From the NCBI RefSeq assembly GCF_042654585.1, contig NZ_JBHSGR010000001.1, positions 186,001-250,000 of the forward strand: a DNA stretch of 64,000 bases, in the 5' to 3' direction. Positions 8,609 to 16,518 of this stretch are shown in pieces (the stretch's first letter is position 1; each line of letters begins with the position of its first letter). This stretch comes from Geodermatophilus arenarius. GTDB lineage: Bacteria; Actinomycetota; Actinomycetes; Mycobacteriales; Geodermatophilaceae. Position numbers and translations under genes: made by a program. A model generated the notes under the pieces. That model did no database searches. It saw only the letters and a list, made by a program, of their open reading frames with translations, and had not been told where the DNA came from.

Positions 8609-8933
8609 GCCCGGCTACGTCGCCGTCGTCGTCGGCCTGTCCGCCGCGGTGACCTGGACGCTGCGCGCCGCACCGTTCGCCGTGCTGGCACCCGTGCACG
8701 ACAGCGCCGTCGTCGCCACCCTGCGCCGGCACGTGCCGCTGGGCGTCCTGTGCATCCTCGCCGCCCACACGCTGCGGGACGTCCCGACCGGCTCGGTGGT
8801 CGCCGCGCCGCCGTTCGTCGTCGCCGTCGCGGTCACCGTCGGGCTGCACCTGTGGCGGGGGCACGTGCTGCTCAGCATCGCCGTCGGCACCGCCGTGCAC
8901 GTCACCCTCGCCACCCTGCTCGCCGGCGCCTGA
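8601..8933 (+). CDS. azlD: AzlD family branched-chain amino acid transport subunit
   Basis: A 110-residue membrane protein with about four helices, typical AzlD size. It starts with YVAVVVGLSAAVTWTLRAAPF, with the conserved TxxxRxxPF-like element, and ends in HVLLSIAVGTAVHVTLATLL. It partners AzlC in a two-component amino acid exporter. GTG 8601 lies inside the azlC 3' end, so translation is coupled. Confidence 0.85.
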   Translation: MPEPGYVAVVVGLSAAVTWTLRAAPFAVLAPVHDSAVVATLRRHVPLGVLCILAAHTLRDVPTGSVVAAPPFVVAVAVTVGLHLWRGHVLLSIAVGTAVHVTLATLLAGA

Positions 8934-9093
8934 GGCCGTCCGCCGCAGCCCCCGCCGGCCGGTCCGGCGCCCGCCGTCCTGCCGACCCGGTCGGACGCCC
9001 CCCCGGGGCACGGCCGGGCCCCGACCGTCGACGGGCACCGCCGCCCCGTCCGGACACCCGTCGGCGACGTCCCGGCGATGCGTTGACCATAAA

Positions 9094-9111
9094 AACGACA
9101 GCGCTATAGGT
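9094..9111 (+). promoter_or_regulatory. Operator-like dyad over the SGNH hydrolase promoter (site 1)
   Basis: The site AACGACAGCGCTATAGGT is an imperfect 8-2-8 dyad. TTGACC lies at 9083-9088 and TATAGG at 9105-9110, 16 bases apart, so the dyad covers the spacer and the -10 box of a likely sigma-A promoter for the gene at 9148. The same dyad occurs at 13511-13528 and 16365-16382, each upstream of a related catabolic unit. Confidence 0.6.
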
Positions 9112-9147
9112 TCACTGCCCCACCCAACGCTCGCCCGGAGGTCACCC

Positions 9148-10161
9148 ATGCCCACCGCCCGCCGTTCCGCCCGCGCGGCCGTGCTCGCCGCCGTCCTGGT
9201 CCCGACCGTCTGCGCCTCCTCAGCCGCGGCGGCGGCACCGGGCAACAGGCCGGGGGACCAGCCGACCGGCCCCGTCCGCGAGGTCGTGTCGTTCGGGGAC
9301 AGCTGGTCGGACGCCGGCACGTTCGGCTACGTCTTCGGGACGACGCCGGGTGAGGCCTGGCCGCAGCTGCTCGCCGCCGAGTACGGGGCCGACCAGGAGG
9401 TCAACCGCCTCGTGACGCAGGGCGAGGACGGCGCGGTCCTCTCCGAGGAGACCGTCGGCGGCCTGAACTACGCCGAGGGCGGGGCCTTCGTCGCGCCGAT
9501 CACCGACGACCCGGACGGCACGCCCCGCCCCATGACCGCCCAGCTGGAGGCGTTCCTGGACGAGCACGGCTCCTTCGACAGCCACCAGCTCGTCACCGTC
9601 TGGGCGGGCGGCAACGACATCCTCACCTACCTGGCCGGTGACGAGGAGCAGGCCGCACGCTTCGTCGTCGGGGACCTCACCGGCGAGGAGATCGAGCAGG
9701 CGACCGACGAGGTTGTGGCGGTGGCCCGGCGCGAGGCGGACCTGGTCGCGGACGTCCTGGCCGCCGGGGCCAAGCGGGTGGCGGTGCTCAACATGATCGA
9801 CCTCGGGATCACCGCCGAGGGGCCCGGCATCCAGGCGGGGGGCAACGCACTGGCCGGGGCGCTCACCACCACCTTCAACCTGGCGCTGGCCGAGGCGCTC
9901 CCCGAGGACCGCCGGGTCCGGCTGGTGGACGTGGCCGGCCTGTTCGCCGACGTCGAGGCCTCCCCCGCCGAGTACGGCTTCGAGGTCGTGGACGGCGACG
10001 CGTGCACGAACGCCGGGTTCTCCTGCGGGCCGGACGCCTGGGTCACCCCGGACGCGGACCGGACGTACGCCTTCGCCGGCTACGGCCACTTCACGGCCGC
10101 CACCCGGGAGCTCATCGCCGGCTTCGTGCACGACGAGGCGGCCGCCGCCTGGCACGTCTGA
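9148..10161 (+). CDS. Secreted SGNH/GDSL-family hydrolase
   Basis: A 337-residue exported esterase/lipase-like protein. Residues 1-31 form a signal peptide (MPTARRSARAAVLAAVLVP then an Ala-rich cleavage site). Block I is VVSFGDSWSDAGTFGYVFG, with the nucleophilic Ser in GDSWSD; block III is WAGGNDIL; block V is AFAGYGHFTAATREL, carrying the catalytic His. The extra DACTNAGFSCGPDAW segment has two Cys that could form a disulphide. It resembles the phospholipase/lecithinase branch of the family, though the substrate is unknown. Its promoter carries operator site 1, so it probably belongs to the same regulon as the permease/amidase and DAO/ABC operons. Confidence 0.9.
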   Translation: MPTARRSARAAVLAAVLVPTVCASSAAAAAPGNRPGDQPTGPVREVVSFGDSWSDAGTFGYVFGTTPGEAWPQLLAAEYGADQEVNRLVTQGEDGAVLSEETVGGLNYAEGGAFVAPITDDPDGTPRPMTAQLEAFLDEHGSFDSHQLVTVWAGGNDILTYLAGDEEQAARFVVGDLTGEEIEQATDEVVAVARREADLVADVLAAGAKRVAVLNMIDLGITAEGPGIQAGGNALAGALTTTFNLALAEALPEDRRVRLVDVAGLFADVEASPAEYGFEVVDGDACTNAGFSCGPDAWVTPDADRTYAFAGYGHFTAATRELIAGFVHDEAAAAWHV

Positions 10162-10170
10162 GCACCCCCG

Positions 10171-10205
10171 GGGAGGCCCGGCCCCATCCGGGCGCCGGGC
10201 CTCCC
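10171..10205 (+). terminator. Hairpin terminator after the SGNH hydrolase gene
   Basis: A perfect 12-bp stem (GGGAGGCCCGGC at 10171-10182 with 10194-10205) begins 10 bases after the stop codon. Confidence 0.7.
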
Positions 10206-10292
10206 TGCCTGCGGGAACCGAAGGAAGCGGTCGCGTCCTCGTGTCCCGAGACGGCCGTACAGGACGCCCCGAGCTCGGACACCCGCTCGAGC

Positions 10293-10336
10293 ACGAGGGA
10301 AGGTCCCGCGATCGAGGTCGCGGGCCCTTCCCTCGT
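10293..10336. terminator. Large hairpin in convergent intergenic region
   Basis: A 19-bp stem with one mismatch (arms 10293-10311 and 10318-10336) with a 6-base loop lies midway between the convergent SGNH hydrolase and amidase genes. It probably stops transcription from both sides. The rest of 10162-10537 contains no gene; a smaller 8-bp hairpin sits at 10410-10428. Confidence 0.6.
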
Positions 10337-10537
10337 TCTGGGAGAGCCTCGCTCGACCCGCGGACGCGATGGCTGCCACCCCGGTCGCTGACGGGCACGG
10401 GGGGTCCGACCGGCCCGGGACGGGCCGGACGTGCGGTCCGGTCAGTGCTGCAGCCGACCCCTGAGCGGTGCCCGGGCCCATGGTTCTCGGACCCCCGCTG
10501 GGTCAGGACTGCGCGCGCAGTCGGGCAGGCGAGCGCC

Positions 10538-11980
10538 TCAGCCGATCCGTGACACGTGGACGGGTGGGAGCCGGTGCCGCCAGGGAGCCGCTCGCTCCAG
10601 ATCCGCCGCCAACTGCAGCACGGTGTCGTCGCGCCCATGGGGAGCAGCGAGGTGGATGCCGATCGGCAGGCCCTCCACCGAGACCTCGAGCGGGATGGAG
10701 ATCGCCGGTTGCCCCGAGCAGTTGAAGACCATGGTCGTCACCTCCAGCTGCCCGACGGGGCTGCCGTAGTACCACTCCGCCGGGACGTCGAGATCCGGGT
10801 CGTAGGTGCCGAGTGGTGGGGGCAGTACGGGCAGGGTCGAGCTGACGTAGGCGTCGAATCCGGCCATGAAGCGGTTCATCCGCCGGCGGACGTCGTCGAG
10901 GACGTCGAGCGCCCGCCCAAGACGCAACGGCGTGAGCCGTCTTCCGTGCTCCGCCCAGGCGAGGGTCAGGCCCTCGAGATGCTCGTCGTCCGCCGGCCGA
11001 CCGCTGGCCAGCGCGGCCTCGTCTACTGCGATGGCCGTCTCGAGACCCCAGACGGCGAGGGTGGCCTCGACATAGCTCTCATACGGCAGCTCCGGACGGC
11101 ACTCGACCATCTCGTGACCGAGGGCCGCGCACAGCTCGACCGCGCGTTCCACACCGGCCCGCACCTCCGGGTCGGTGGGGCGGCCGTCCATGCGCTCGAG
11201 CGTGTACCCGATGCGCAACGGCTCCGACGGTCGTTCCAGGCAACCGGCGTAACCGGCCTCGGGTGTGGGGAGGCCGTGGGTGACGTCCGGGTCCGGGCCG
11301 GCCAGGACGTCGAGCATGCGTGCGGAATCACGCACGGACCTGGTCAGGACGAACTCGTAGACCAGGTCACCGACGGGTCGTCGCCACGGCGCGGACGACA
11401 CCCGGCCGCGACTGGGCTTCATACCCACGACTCCGCAGCAGGCGGCGGGCATGCGGATGGATCCGCCGCCGTCGTTGCCGTGGGCCACGGGGACGATCCC
11501 CGCGGCGACGGCGGCCGCGGCCCCACCGCTGGATCCCCCGGCGATGCGGCTGCCGTCCCACGGGTTGCGGGTGATCCCGTACGCGCGGGTCTCGACCGTC
11601 GCCATGATCGCGAACTCGGAGGCGGTGGTCCGCCCCACGCTGGTGACGCCCGCGGCACGGAGCCGCCGCATGAGCTCGCTGTCCTCCGCGGCCATCACGC
11701 CCTCGAGCAGTGCACTGCCGCAGGTGGCCGACCGCCCGCGCTCGTGGAAGCCGACGTCCTTCATCATGATCGGCACCCCGGCGAACGGGAGCCCGGCGTC
11801 GACCTCGGTCACCTGCTCCAGCCGGTCGGTGTAGAACTCCGCGACCGCACCGACGGTGCCGGCAGTCCCGTTCGCCGCTCGGTGCGCCGTCTCGACCAGT
11901 TCGCCCGCTGACACCGATCCGGCGCGAACGGCCTCGGCGAGTCCGGTGCCGTCGAGTGCGGCGTAGGCAGCGAGATCCAT
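10538..11980 (-). CDS. Amidase signature family hydrolase
   Basis: A 480-residue amidase with the complete Ser-cisSer-Lys catalytic set: the Lys in GVPIMMKDVGF, the Gly/Ser-rich signature AGGSSGGAAAAVAAGIVPVA with the cis-Ser, and GNDGGGSIRMPAACCGVVG with the nucleophile Ser. PSRGRVSSAP follows as usual. It hydrolyses a carboxamide to acid and ammonia or amine. ATG 11980 shares one base with the permease stop (TGATG), so both are one operon driven from the site-2 promoter. The context suggests hydrolysis of an amide imported by the permease. Confidence 0.92.
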   Translation of the reverse strand: MDLAAYAALDGTGLAEAVRAGSVSAGELVETAHRAANGTAGTVGAVAEFYTDRLEQVTEVDAGLPFAGVPIMMKDVGFHERGRSATCGSALLEGVMAAEDSELMRRLRAAGVTSVGRTTASEFAIMATVETRAYGITRNPWDGSRIAGGSSGGAAAAVAAGIVPVAHGNDGGGSIRMPAACCGVVGMKPSRGRVSSAPWRRPVGDLVYEFVLTRSVRDSARMLDVLAGPDPDVTHGLPTPEAGYAGCLERPSEPLRIGYTLERMDGRPTDPEVRAGVERAVELCAALGHEMVECRPELPYESYVEATLAVWGLETAIAVDEAALASGRPADDEHLEGLTLAWAEHGRRLTPLRLGRALDVLDDVRRRMNRFMAGFDAYVSSTLPVLPPPLGTYDPDLDVPAEWYYGSPVGQLEVTTMVFNCSGQPAISIPLEVSVEGLPIGIHLAAPHGRDDTVLQLAADLERAAPWRHRLPPVHVSRIG

Positions 11981-13428
11981 CAGGCCGACTCCTGCACGGG
12001 GAGGGTGGTGGGCAGCGCTTCCCCGCGCTCCTCCCGCGTCGACGCACGGACGGCGTAGATGCCACCGACGAGCGCGAGGCCGGCGCCTACCACCGGAGTC
12101 CACGTGAACGGCGCGACCGGTGGCGCCGGCACGAAGTAGGTGACGAGCGCCAGCCCCATGACCGTGACGCAGAGGATCGGCGCGACGTAGGTGAAGAGGA
12201 GCCCCTTGCCGTGGCGCCGTCCGTACACGAAGCCGGCGACTCCCACCATGAGGTACGCGAGGATCTCACCGAAGACCCCGGCGAGCGACAGCCAGGTGAA
12301 CGAGTTGAAGGCACCCGCGGCCGATCCACCCTGCCACGCGAAGAAGAACACGACGGCGACGGCGACGGCGACGGCGACCACCGCGGTCGCGACGTGCGGG
12401 GTGCGATGGGTCGGGTGGCTGCGCGCCAGGGACCGAGGCAGCAGGCCCTTCTGAGCCCAGCTGTAGAGCAACCGCACCGTGCTGTTGGCGTTGGCGATCG
12501 CGACCGAGAAACCCGACAGGGCGACCATGGCGAGGAGGAACTGCCCGTAGCCGGGGAAGAGGTAGATGTCCGAGAGCTCGAGGAGGACGCCGCTGACCTT
12601 GGTGCCCCACTCCTCGCCCACTCGCTCGGTCCCGTAGCCGCTGACGACTGCCAGGGCGGTCAGGATGAAGAAGCCGCTGGCGATCCCGCCGGAGATGAGG
12701 ACGGCTCTGGGCACCGTGCGGGTCGGTGCCTCGGCCTCCTCTGCGAGGTAGACCGAGCCCTCGAGGCCGCCGAAGGTGTAAACGGCCAGGCCGAGCGCAG
12801 CGAACAGCGCTGTGGCACCGATCCCACCCAGGTTCCACGGCAGGAGCGAACCCCAGGCGATGCCCTCGAGGCCACCCTGCAACAGGATCGCCAGGTCGAA
12901 CACCAGCAGGGCTGTCAGACCGAGGAAGGTCATGGCCAGCAGGAGCGTGACCGAGACCGTGACGCCGCGGAAGACGACGAAGAGCCCAACCGTCGTCAGG
13001 ACGACCGCCCACCAGATCCACTGACCGCTCAACGCCGTCATGCCGGGGGTCACGGCGGCGAAGAAAGCCTGGGTCAGGAAGGCCGCGGCGATGAAGAGCG
13101 ACGGCACGATGAGCACCAGGCCGTACACCATGAACCAGCCGGTCACCGCGCCCGCCCGCCGCCCCAGCCCCTCGGTCGCGATGGTGTAGAGACCACCCGC
13201 ATCGCCCACGACGGCGGAGAACTTCGCCACGAGGTAGAGGAAGCCGGCGATCCCGATCGCGGCGATGAGCAGGGCGGCGGGGGTCGCTCCCCCGGCGAAC
13301 AGTGCGACGGACGCGACCACGACGACCGCGGACAGCTGCGGCTCGTCAGCCCCCAGTGACTGTGCGATCAAGCCTGGCGTGCGCACGGAGTTGGCCCTCA
13401 GGCCCGTCGGTTCGTGCTTCGTGCTCAT
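11980..13428 (-). CDS. APC-superfamily amino acid/polyamine permease
   Basis: A 482-residue integral membrane protein of about 12 helices. The APC pattern is clear: GLIAQSLGADEPQLSAVVVV with a first helix, KFSAVVGDAGGLYTIATEGLG (the conserved GG(L/A)Y of TM3), and AALGLAVYTFGGLEGSVYLAEEAE in TM6. A (GGCGAC)n run near 12352-12378 encodes an alternating Ala-Val helix. It likely imports an amino acid, amine or amide by cation symport or exchange. It is the first gene of the permease-amidase operon, and its promoter region carries operator site 2. Confidence 0.9.
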   Translation of the reverse strand: MSTKHEPTGLRANSVRTPGLIAQSLGADEPQLSAVVVVASVALFAGGATPAALLIAAIGIAGFLYLVAKFSAVVGDAGGLYTIATEGLGRRAGAVTGWFMVYGLVLIVPSLFIAAAFLTQAFFAAVTPGMTALSGQWIWWAVVLTTVGLFVVFRGVTVSVTLLLAMTFLGLTALLVFDLAILLQGGLEGIAWGSLLPWNLGGIGATALFAALGLAVYTFGGLEGSVYLAEEAEAPTRTVPRAVLISGGIASGFFILTALAVVSGYGTERVGEEWGTKVSGVLLELSDIYLFPGYGQFLLAMVALSGFSVAIANANSTVRLLYSWAQKGLLPRSLARSHPTHRTPHVATAVVAVAVAVAVVFFFAWQGGSAAGAFNSFTWLSLAGVFGEILAYLMVGVAGFVYGRRHGKGLLFTYVAPILCVTVMGLALVTYFVPAPPVAPFTWTPVVGAGLALVGGIYAVRASTREERGEALPTTLPVQESA

Positions 13429-13510
13429 GGGTTCTCAATCCGTAGTGAGGAGGCGGCGGATGACCCGCCGTCGAGTGGTGGAGGTCACGCGGCCTGGACG
13501 CGGCTGTAAT

Positions 13511-13528
13511 ACCTACAGTGCTGTCGGT
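13511..13528 (-). promoter_or_regulatory. Operator-like dyad over the permease-amidase promoter (site 2)
   Basis: On the plus strand the site reads ACCTACAGTGCTGTCGGT, the most symmetric of three copies (8-2-8, with one half-site mismatch). Read on the minus strand, TTGCCA lies 16 bases before TGTAGG, the same geometry as site 1, which places the dyad over the spacer and -10 region of the permease promoter. The rest of 13429-13816 shows no gene. Confidence 0.62.
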
Positions 13529-13816
13529 TTTGTTGGCAAGGGTGCGACTCGGCGAGTTGTCACACCCGCGCCTCGACCAGCCCCGCGCCGAACGCCGGAG
13601 GTCACCGTCGCTTCCCAGGAGCAGGGATCCCGTGGCTGCCGCTCCGGTCCCGTCCCACTCATGACGTCCGCGACGACACCAGCGATGGTCGTGCCCCCGC
13701 CCGACCCTCCGGTGACGAGCGGGACCCGCAGCCGGCGACCGCCGCGCTTCCCGTGACGCGTCGGGGACTCCAGGCCAGGGACGACTCTGGAGCAGCGAGA
13801 CCGATGACTCCGGCGG

Positions 13817-14533
13817 TCAGAGACGGACGACGGCCCAGCCAAACTGCGCGATCCCGGCGCGCGCCGCGACCGGGCCCACCTCCGTGGCGGCCAACCTCGA
13901 GCCGGTCTCCAGCTGCGGGTGGATCGCGGTGATGACCCGGTCCTCCTCGTCGAGCAGGGCGGTGGCACCCGCCGCCACGAGCAGTCGCTCGACGGCGTCG
14001 AGGAAGGCGCGGACGTCGAGGTCGGCGGCCACCACGCCCAGCGTCTCGCCGCCCACGGTGAGCGGCACGGCCGCGGTCATCGTGACGTCGTCGGTGCCCC
14101 AGCTGTCGACGTACGGGGAGAGCAGCGTGGGCGCCCCGCTGGCGTAGGGCACGCGGAACCAGCGGGCCCGGGGGACGTCGTAGAAGGAGTCGGACCTGGG
14201 GTTGAGGACGTGTTGCTTGACGCGGACCTCGCCGTCCCGGATGACCCACCAGGCCATCGAGGGCACCCCGGCCCCCGACTCGGTCGGCGGGCGGACCGCC
14301 AGGCCGGCCCCGGTGACCAGCGCCCGGTTCCGGAGCATCGCGCCCACGTCGGGCTCGAGGGCGTCCCAGGCCCGCGGTTCACCGAAGACCGGGTGCCGGG
14401 TGAGGTCGAGCCGCCGGGCGGCCGTCTCCCCGAGCCCGGTCAGGTCGCCGAAGACCGGGGCGGTCAGCTCGACGACACCGGCGGCGGCGTCCCGCAGCGC
14501 ACCGTCGGCGGACGCCGGCGCCGTGCCGGCCAT
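13817..14533 (-). CDS. Soluble Cache/PDC-type sensor domain protein
   Basis: A 238-residue protein without signal peptide or membrane helix. Its core looks like a single Cache/PDC ligand-binding fold: FYDVPRARWFRVPYASGAPT, LSPYVDSWGTDDVTMTAAVP and LTVGGETLGVVAADLDVRAF, the usual FxxPYxD...T...P-GxxxGVxxxDL pattern of extracytoplasmic amino acid/amine sensors. A cytoplasmic Cache protein encoded in overlap (TGATG) with a GntR regulator suggests an intracellular ligand sensor or co-regulator. The function is inferred from fold and neighbours only. Confidence 0.72.
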   Translation of the reverse strand: MAGTAPASADGALRDAAAGVVELTAPVFGDLTGLGETAARRLDLTRHPVFGEPRAWDALEPDVGAMLRNRALVTGAGLAVRPPTESGAGVPSMAWWVIRDGEVRVKQHVLNPRSDSFYDVPRARWFRVPYASGAPTLLSPYVDSWGTDDVTMTAAVPLTVGGETLGVVAADLDVRAFLDAVERLLVAAGATALLDEEDRVITAIHPQLETGSRLAATEVGPVAARAGIAQFGWAVVRL

Positions 14534-15282
14534 CAGACGGCCCACCCGCGGGTCCGCAGCTCCGCGACCCGCCCGGCCACGTGGTCGACCGCCCGGACCA
14601 CGCACCCGCGGGCCACGTCGGGCTCCGCGTCGCGGACGGCGCGGACGGTGGCCTCGAACAACTGCGACACGGTCGACCTCACACCTGTGTCCACGTACGC
14701 GAGGGTCAGCAACGGCGCGTACTCCACCTGCAGACCGATCATGCTCGTGCTCAGCCGCACCGACTGCGCCGCCGCCGCCAGCTCGATGAGGAAGCGGCTG
14801 TCGGCCCGGCGTGCCTCCACCTCGTCGCCGGCGGTGGACAGCCGATCGCTGCCCCGCTCGAGCAGGGCGACGTTCTCGGCGGAGGCCCGGCGGGCGGCGA
14901 GCGCCGCGGACTCCGCCGCGACGGCGCGCCGCCAGTCGGCCAGGTCGCGCAGGTCCAGACCGGACAGCGGTCGGGCCTGCTCCGCCGCCGCACGGAGCTG
15001 GTCCGGCCGCCCGGCGGTGACGACGGTGCCGCCCCCGCGGCCGCGCTTGGTGGTGACCAGCCCCTGGTCCCGCAGCTGGGTGAGGGCCTCCCGGAGGGTC
15101 ACCGGGGAGATGTTGAACTGCGCCGCGAGGTCGGCCTCGGCCGGCAGCTGCTCGCCCTCGGCGAGCACCCCGAGGGTGATGGCGGTGCGCAGCCGGACCG
15201 CCACGACGTCCGCCCGGCCCTGGTCGGCCAGCGGCGCGAACAGCACCCGCCGCGTCAGCGTCGACAGCAGATCGGTGCGCAC
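14533..15282 (-). CDS. GntR family regulator, FadR/FCD subfamily
   Basis: A 249-residue repressor. Residues about 18-85 are the winged HTH (LRTAITLGVLAEGEQLPAEA, AAQFNISPVTLREALTQLRDQ, GLVTTKRGRGGGTVV). Residues about 110-235 are an all-helical FCD effector domain (DLADWRRAVAAESAALAARR, then the metal-ligand-type DSRFLIELAAAA and late helices). The start is a GTG with GGAGGTGAC directly upstream. It lies at the centre of three operator-like dyads and is the obvious candidate to bind them. FCD regulators typically respond to organic acids or amino acids. Confidence 0.9.
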   Translation of the reverse strand: MRTDLLSTLTRRVLFAPLADQGRADVVAVRLRTAITLGVLAEGEQLPAEADLAAQFNISPVTLREALTQLRDQGLVTTKRGRGGGTVVTAGRPDQLRAAAEQARPLSGLDLRDLADWRRAVAAESAALAARRASAENVALLERGSDRLSTAGDEVEARRADSRFLIELAAAAQSVRLSTSMIGLQVEYAPLLTLAYVDTGVRSTVSQLFEATVRAVRDAEPDVARGCVVRAVDHVAGRVAELRTRGWAV

Positions 15283-15372
15283 GTCACCTCCGGTCCCGTG
15301 GCGTCGCGGACGCCGATCCCGGCGGCCACCCTAGTCGGCCCGGCCGGGCCGGACCGGTCGTCGGACGCGGGA

Positions 15373-16272
15373 CTAGACGGCCCGGAAGACACCGTCGTCC
15401 TCACGCACCCGTCCCGCCCGCCGCAGGCGTTCGAGGTGCAGCTCGGCCGTCCGGCGCTCGACGGCGGCCACGAAGGGCAGCTGGACATGGGGGCGGTACA
15501 CCAGCCGCCGGGCGACGACGTCGGCCACCGTCAGCGGCTCGGCCAGCATCGCGAGGAGCGCCTCGTCGCGGCGGCCGATCACCGCGGCGAACTCGTCGAG
15601 CCGGGCGAGGAACTCCGTCCGGCCCTCGACGACCCCGCGCTGGTGCGCGGTGCCGTACCAGCGGGCCTCGACGTCCCGGAGCCGCGCCAGGGAGGCCTCG
15701 AAGGCGTCCAGGTCGCTGCCGACGTCGCCGTAGTACGGACCGAAGGACGTCAGGTCGATGTCGCCGGTGAAGAGGAAGCCGTCCGGCTCGACGAGGAAGC
15801 CGCAGTGGCCCGCGGTGTGCCCGGGGAGGTGGACGACGGTCAGCGACCGGCCGCCGAGGTCGATCACCTCACCGTCCGCGACGGGCCGGACGTCCGCGTG
15901 GCCGACGAGGGAGAAGGTGTCGCGCAGGGTCGCGCGGAACTCCGCCGCCTCCGGGCCGGCCATCCCGAAGCCCGAGAGGAGGACCTCCGGGTCCCGGACC
16001 GCCGGGGCGTCGGCCGGGTGCACCAGGGCGGGCACCTCGGGGAAGACGTGCAGCCCGGAGACGTGGTCCTCGTGGCCGTGGCTCACCGCCACCAGGTCGA
16101 CCGCCCCCGTGGCCCGCCCGCGGCGCGAGACCTCGAGGGAGGGGTCGACGAGGACGGTGGCCTCGGACCCGGAGACCAGCAGCGAGTTGCCGCAGGGATA
16201 GCGGCCGCCCTCCGGGGACGCGAGGACGGTCACGCCCCCGTACCGGACGTCGTGATCAGCACCTGGACCCAT
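15373..16272 (-). CDS. Metallo-beta-lactamase fold hydrolase
   Basis: A 299-residue MBL-fold protein. The metal-binding core is VSHGHEDHVSGLHVF (HxHxDH), HLPGHTAGHCGFLVEPDGFL (third His) and FTGDIDLTSFGPYYGD (bridging Asp). The C-terminal part (from about residue 205) carries a helical segment ending in a winged-helix-like AELHLERLRRAGRVREDDG. Hydrolase specificity is unknown. It is divergent from the DAO-ABC operon and shares that promoter region, which suggests a role in the same pathway, for example opening a lactone or thioester. GAGGGGG precedes ATG 16272. Confidence 0.88.
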   Translation of the reverse strand: MGPGADHDVRYGGVTVLASPEGGRYPCGNSLLVSGSEATVLVDPSLEVSRRGRATGAVDLVAVSHGHEDHVSGLHVFPEVPALVHPADAPAVRDPEVLLSGFGMAGPEAAEFRATLRDTFSLVGHADVRPVADGEVIDLGGRSLTVVHLPGHTAGHCGFLVEPDGFLFTGDIDLTSFGPYYGDVGSDLDAFEASLARLRDVEARWYGTAHQRGVVEGRTEFLARLDEFAAVIGRRDEALLAMLAEPLTVADVVARRLVYRPHVQLPFVAAVERRTAELHLERLRRAGRVREDDGVFRAV

Positions 16273-16364
16273 GCGTGCAGTGCACCCCCTCGCGGCGTCG
16301 GGCACCGGTCGGACCCCCGCAGAACACGATCCGGTAACCGCCCGGCCGACGACCGTTGACTCAA

Positions 16365-16382
16365 ACCGACAGGGCTATATGT
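16365..16382 (+). promoter_or_regulatory. Operator-like dyad upstream of the DAO-ABC operon (site 3)
   Basis: ACCGACAGGGCTATATGT matches sites 1 and 2 at the CGACAG and CTATA/CTGTA cores. TTGACT at 16356-16361 lies 14 bases from TATATG, shorter than at the other sites, so the conserved block itself rather than promoter spacing appears selected. The DAO gene starts 136 bases downstream. The rest of 16273-16518 shows no gene. Confidence 0.6.
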
Positions 16383-16518
16383 TTACCCGCACGCCGAGGT
16401 GGACCTCCGGCCGACGACCCGGTCCGACGTCCACCCGCAGCGACAGCAGGCCGGACACCCACGCGGCCGCTGGACGAGGTTCCCCCGCTGAGGCCCTGCT
16501 GACTCCGAGGAGTTCGAC

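Noticed and set aside
10215..10292. Possible structured RNA in the convergent interval after the SGNH hydrolase
   Set aside because: No cloverleaf or known riboswitch core could be formed; the large hairpin at 10293-10336 is explained as a terminator.
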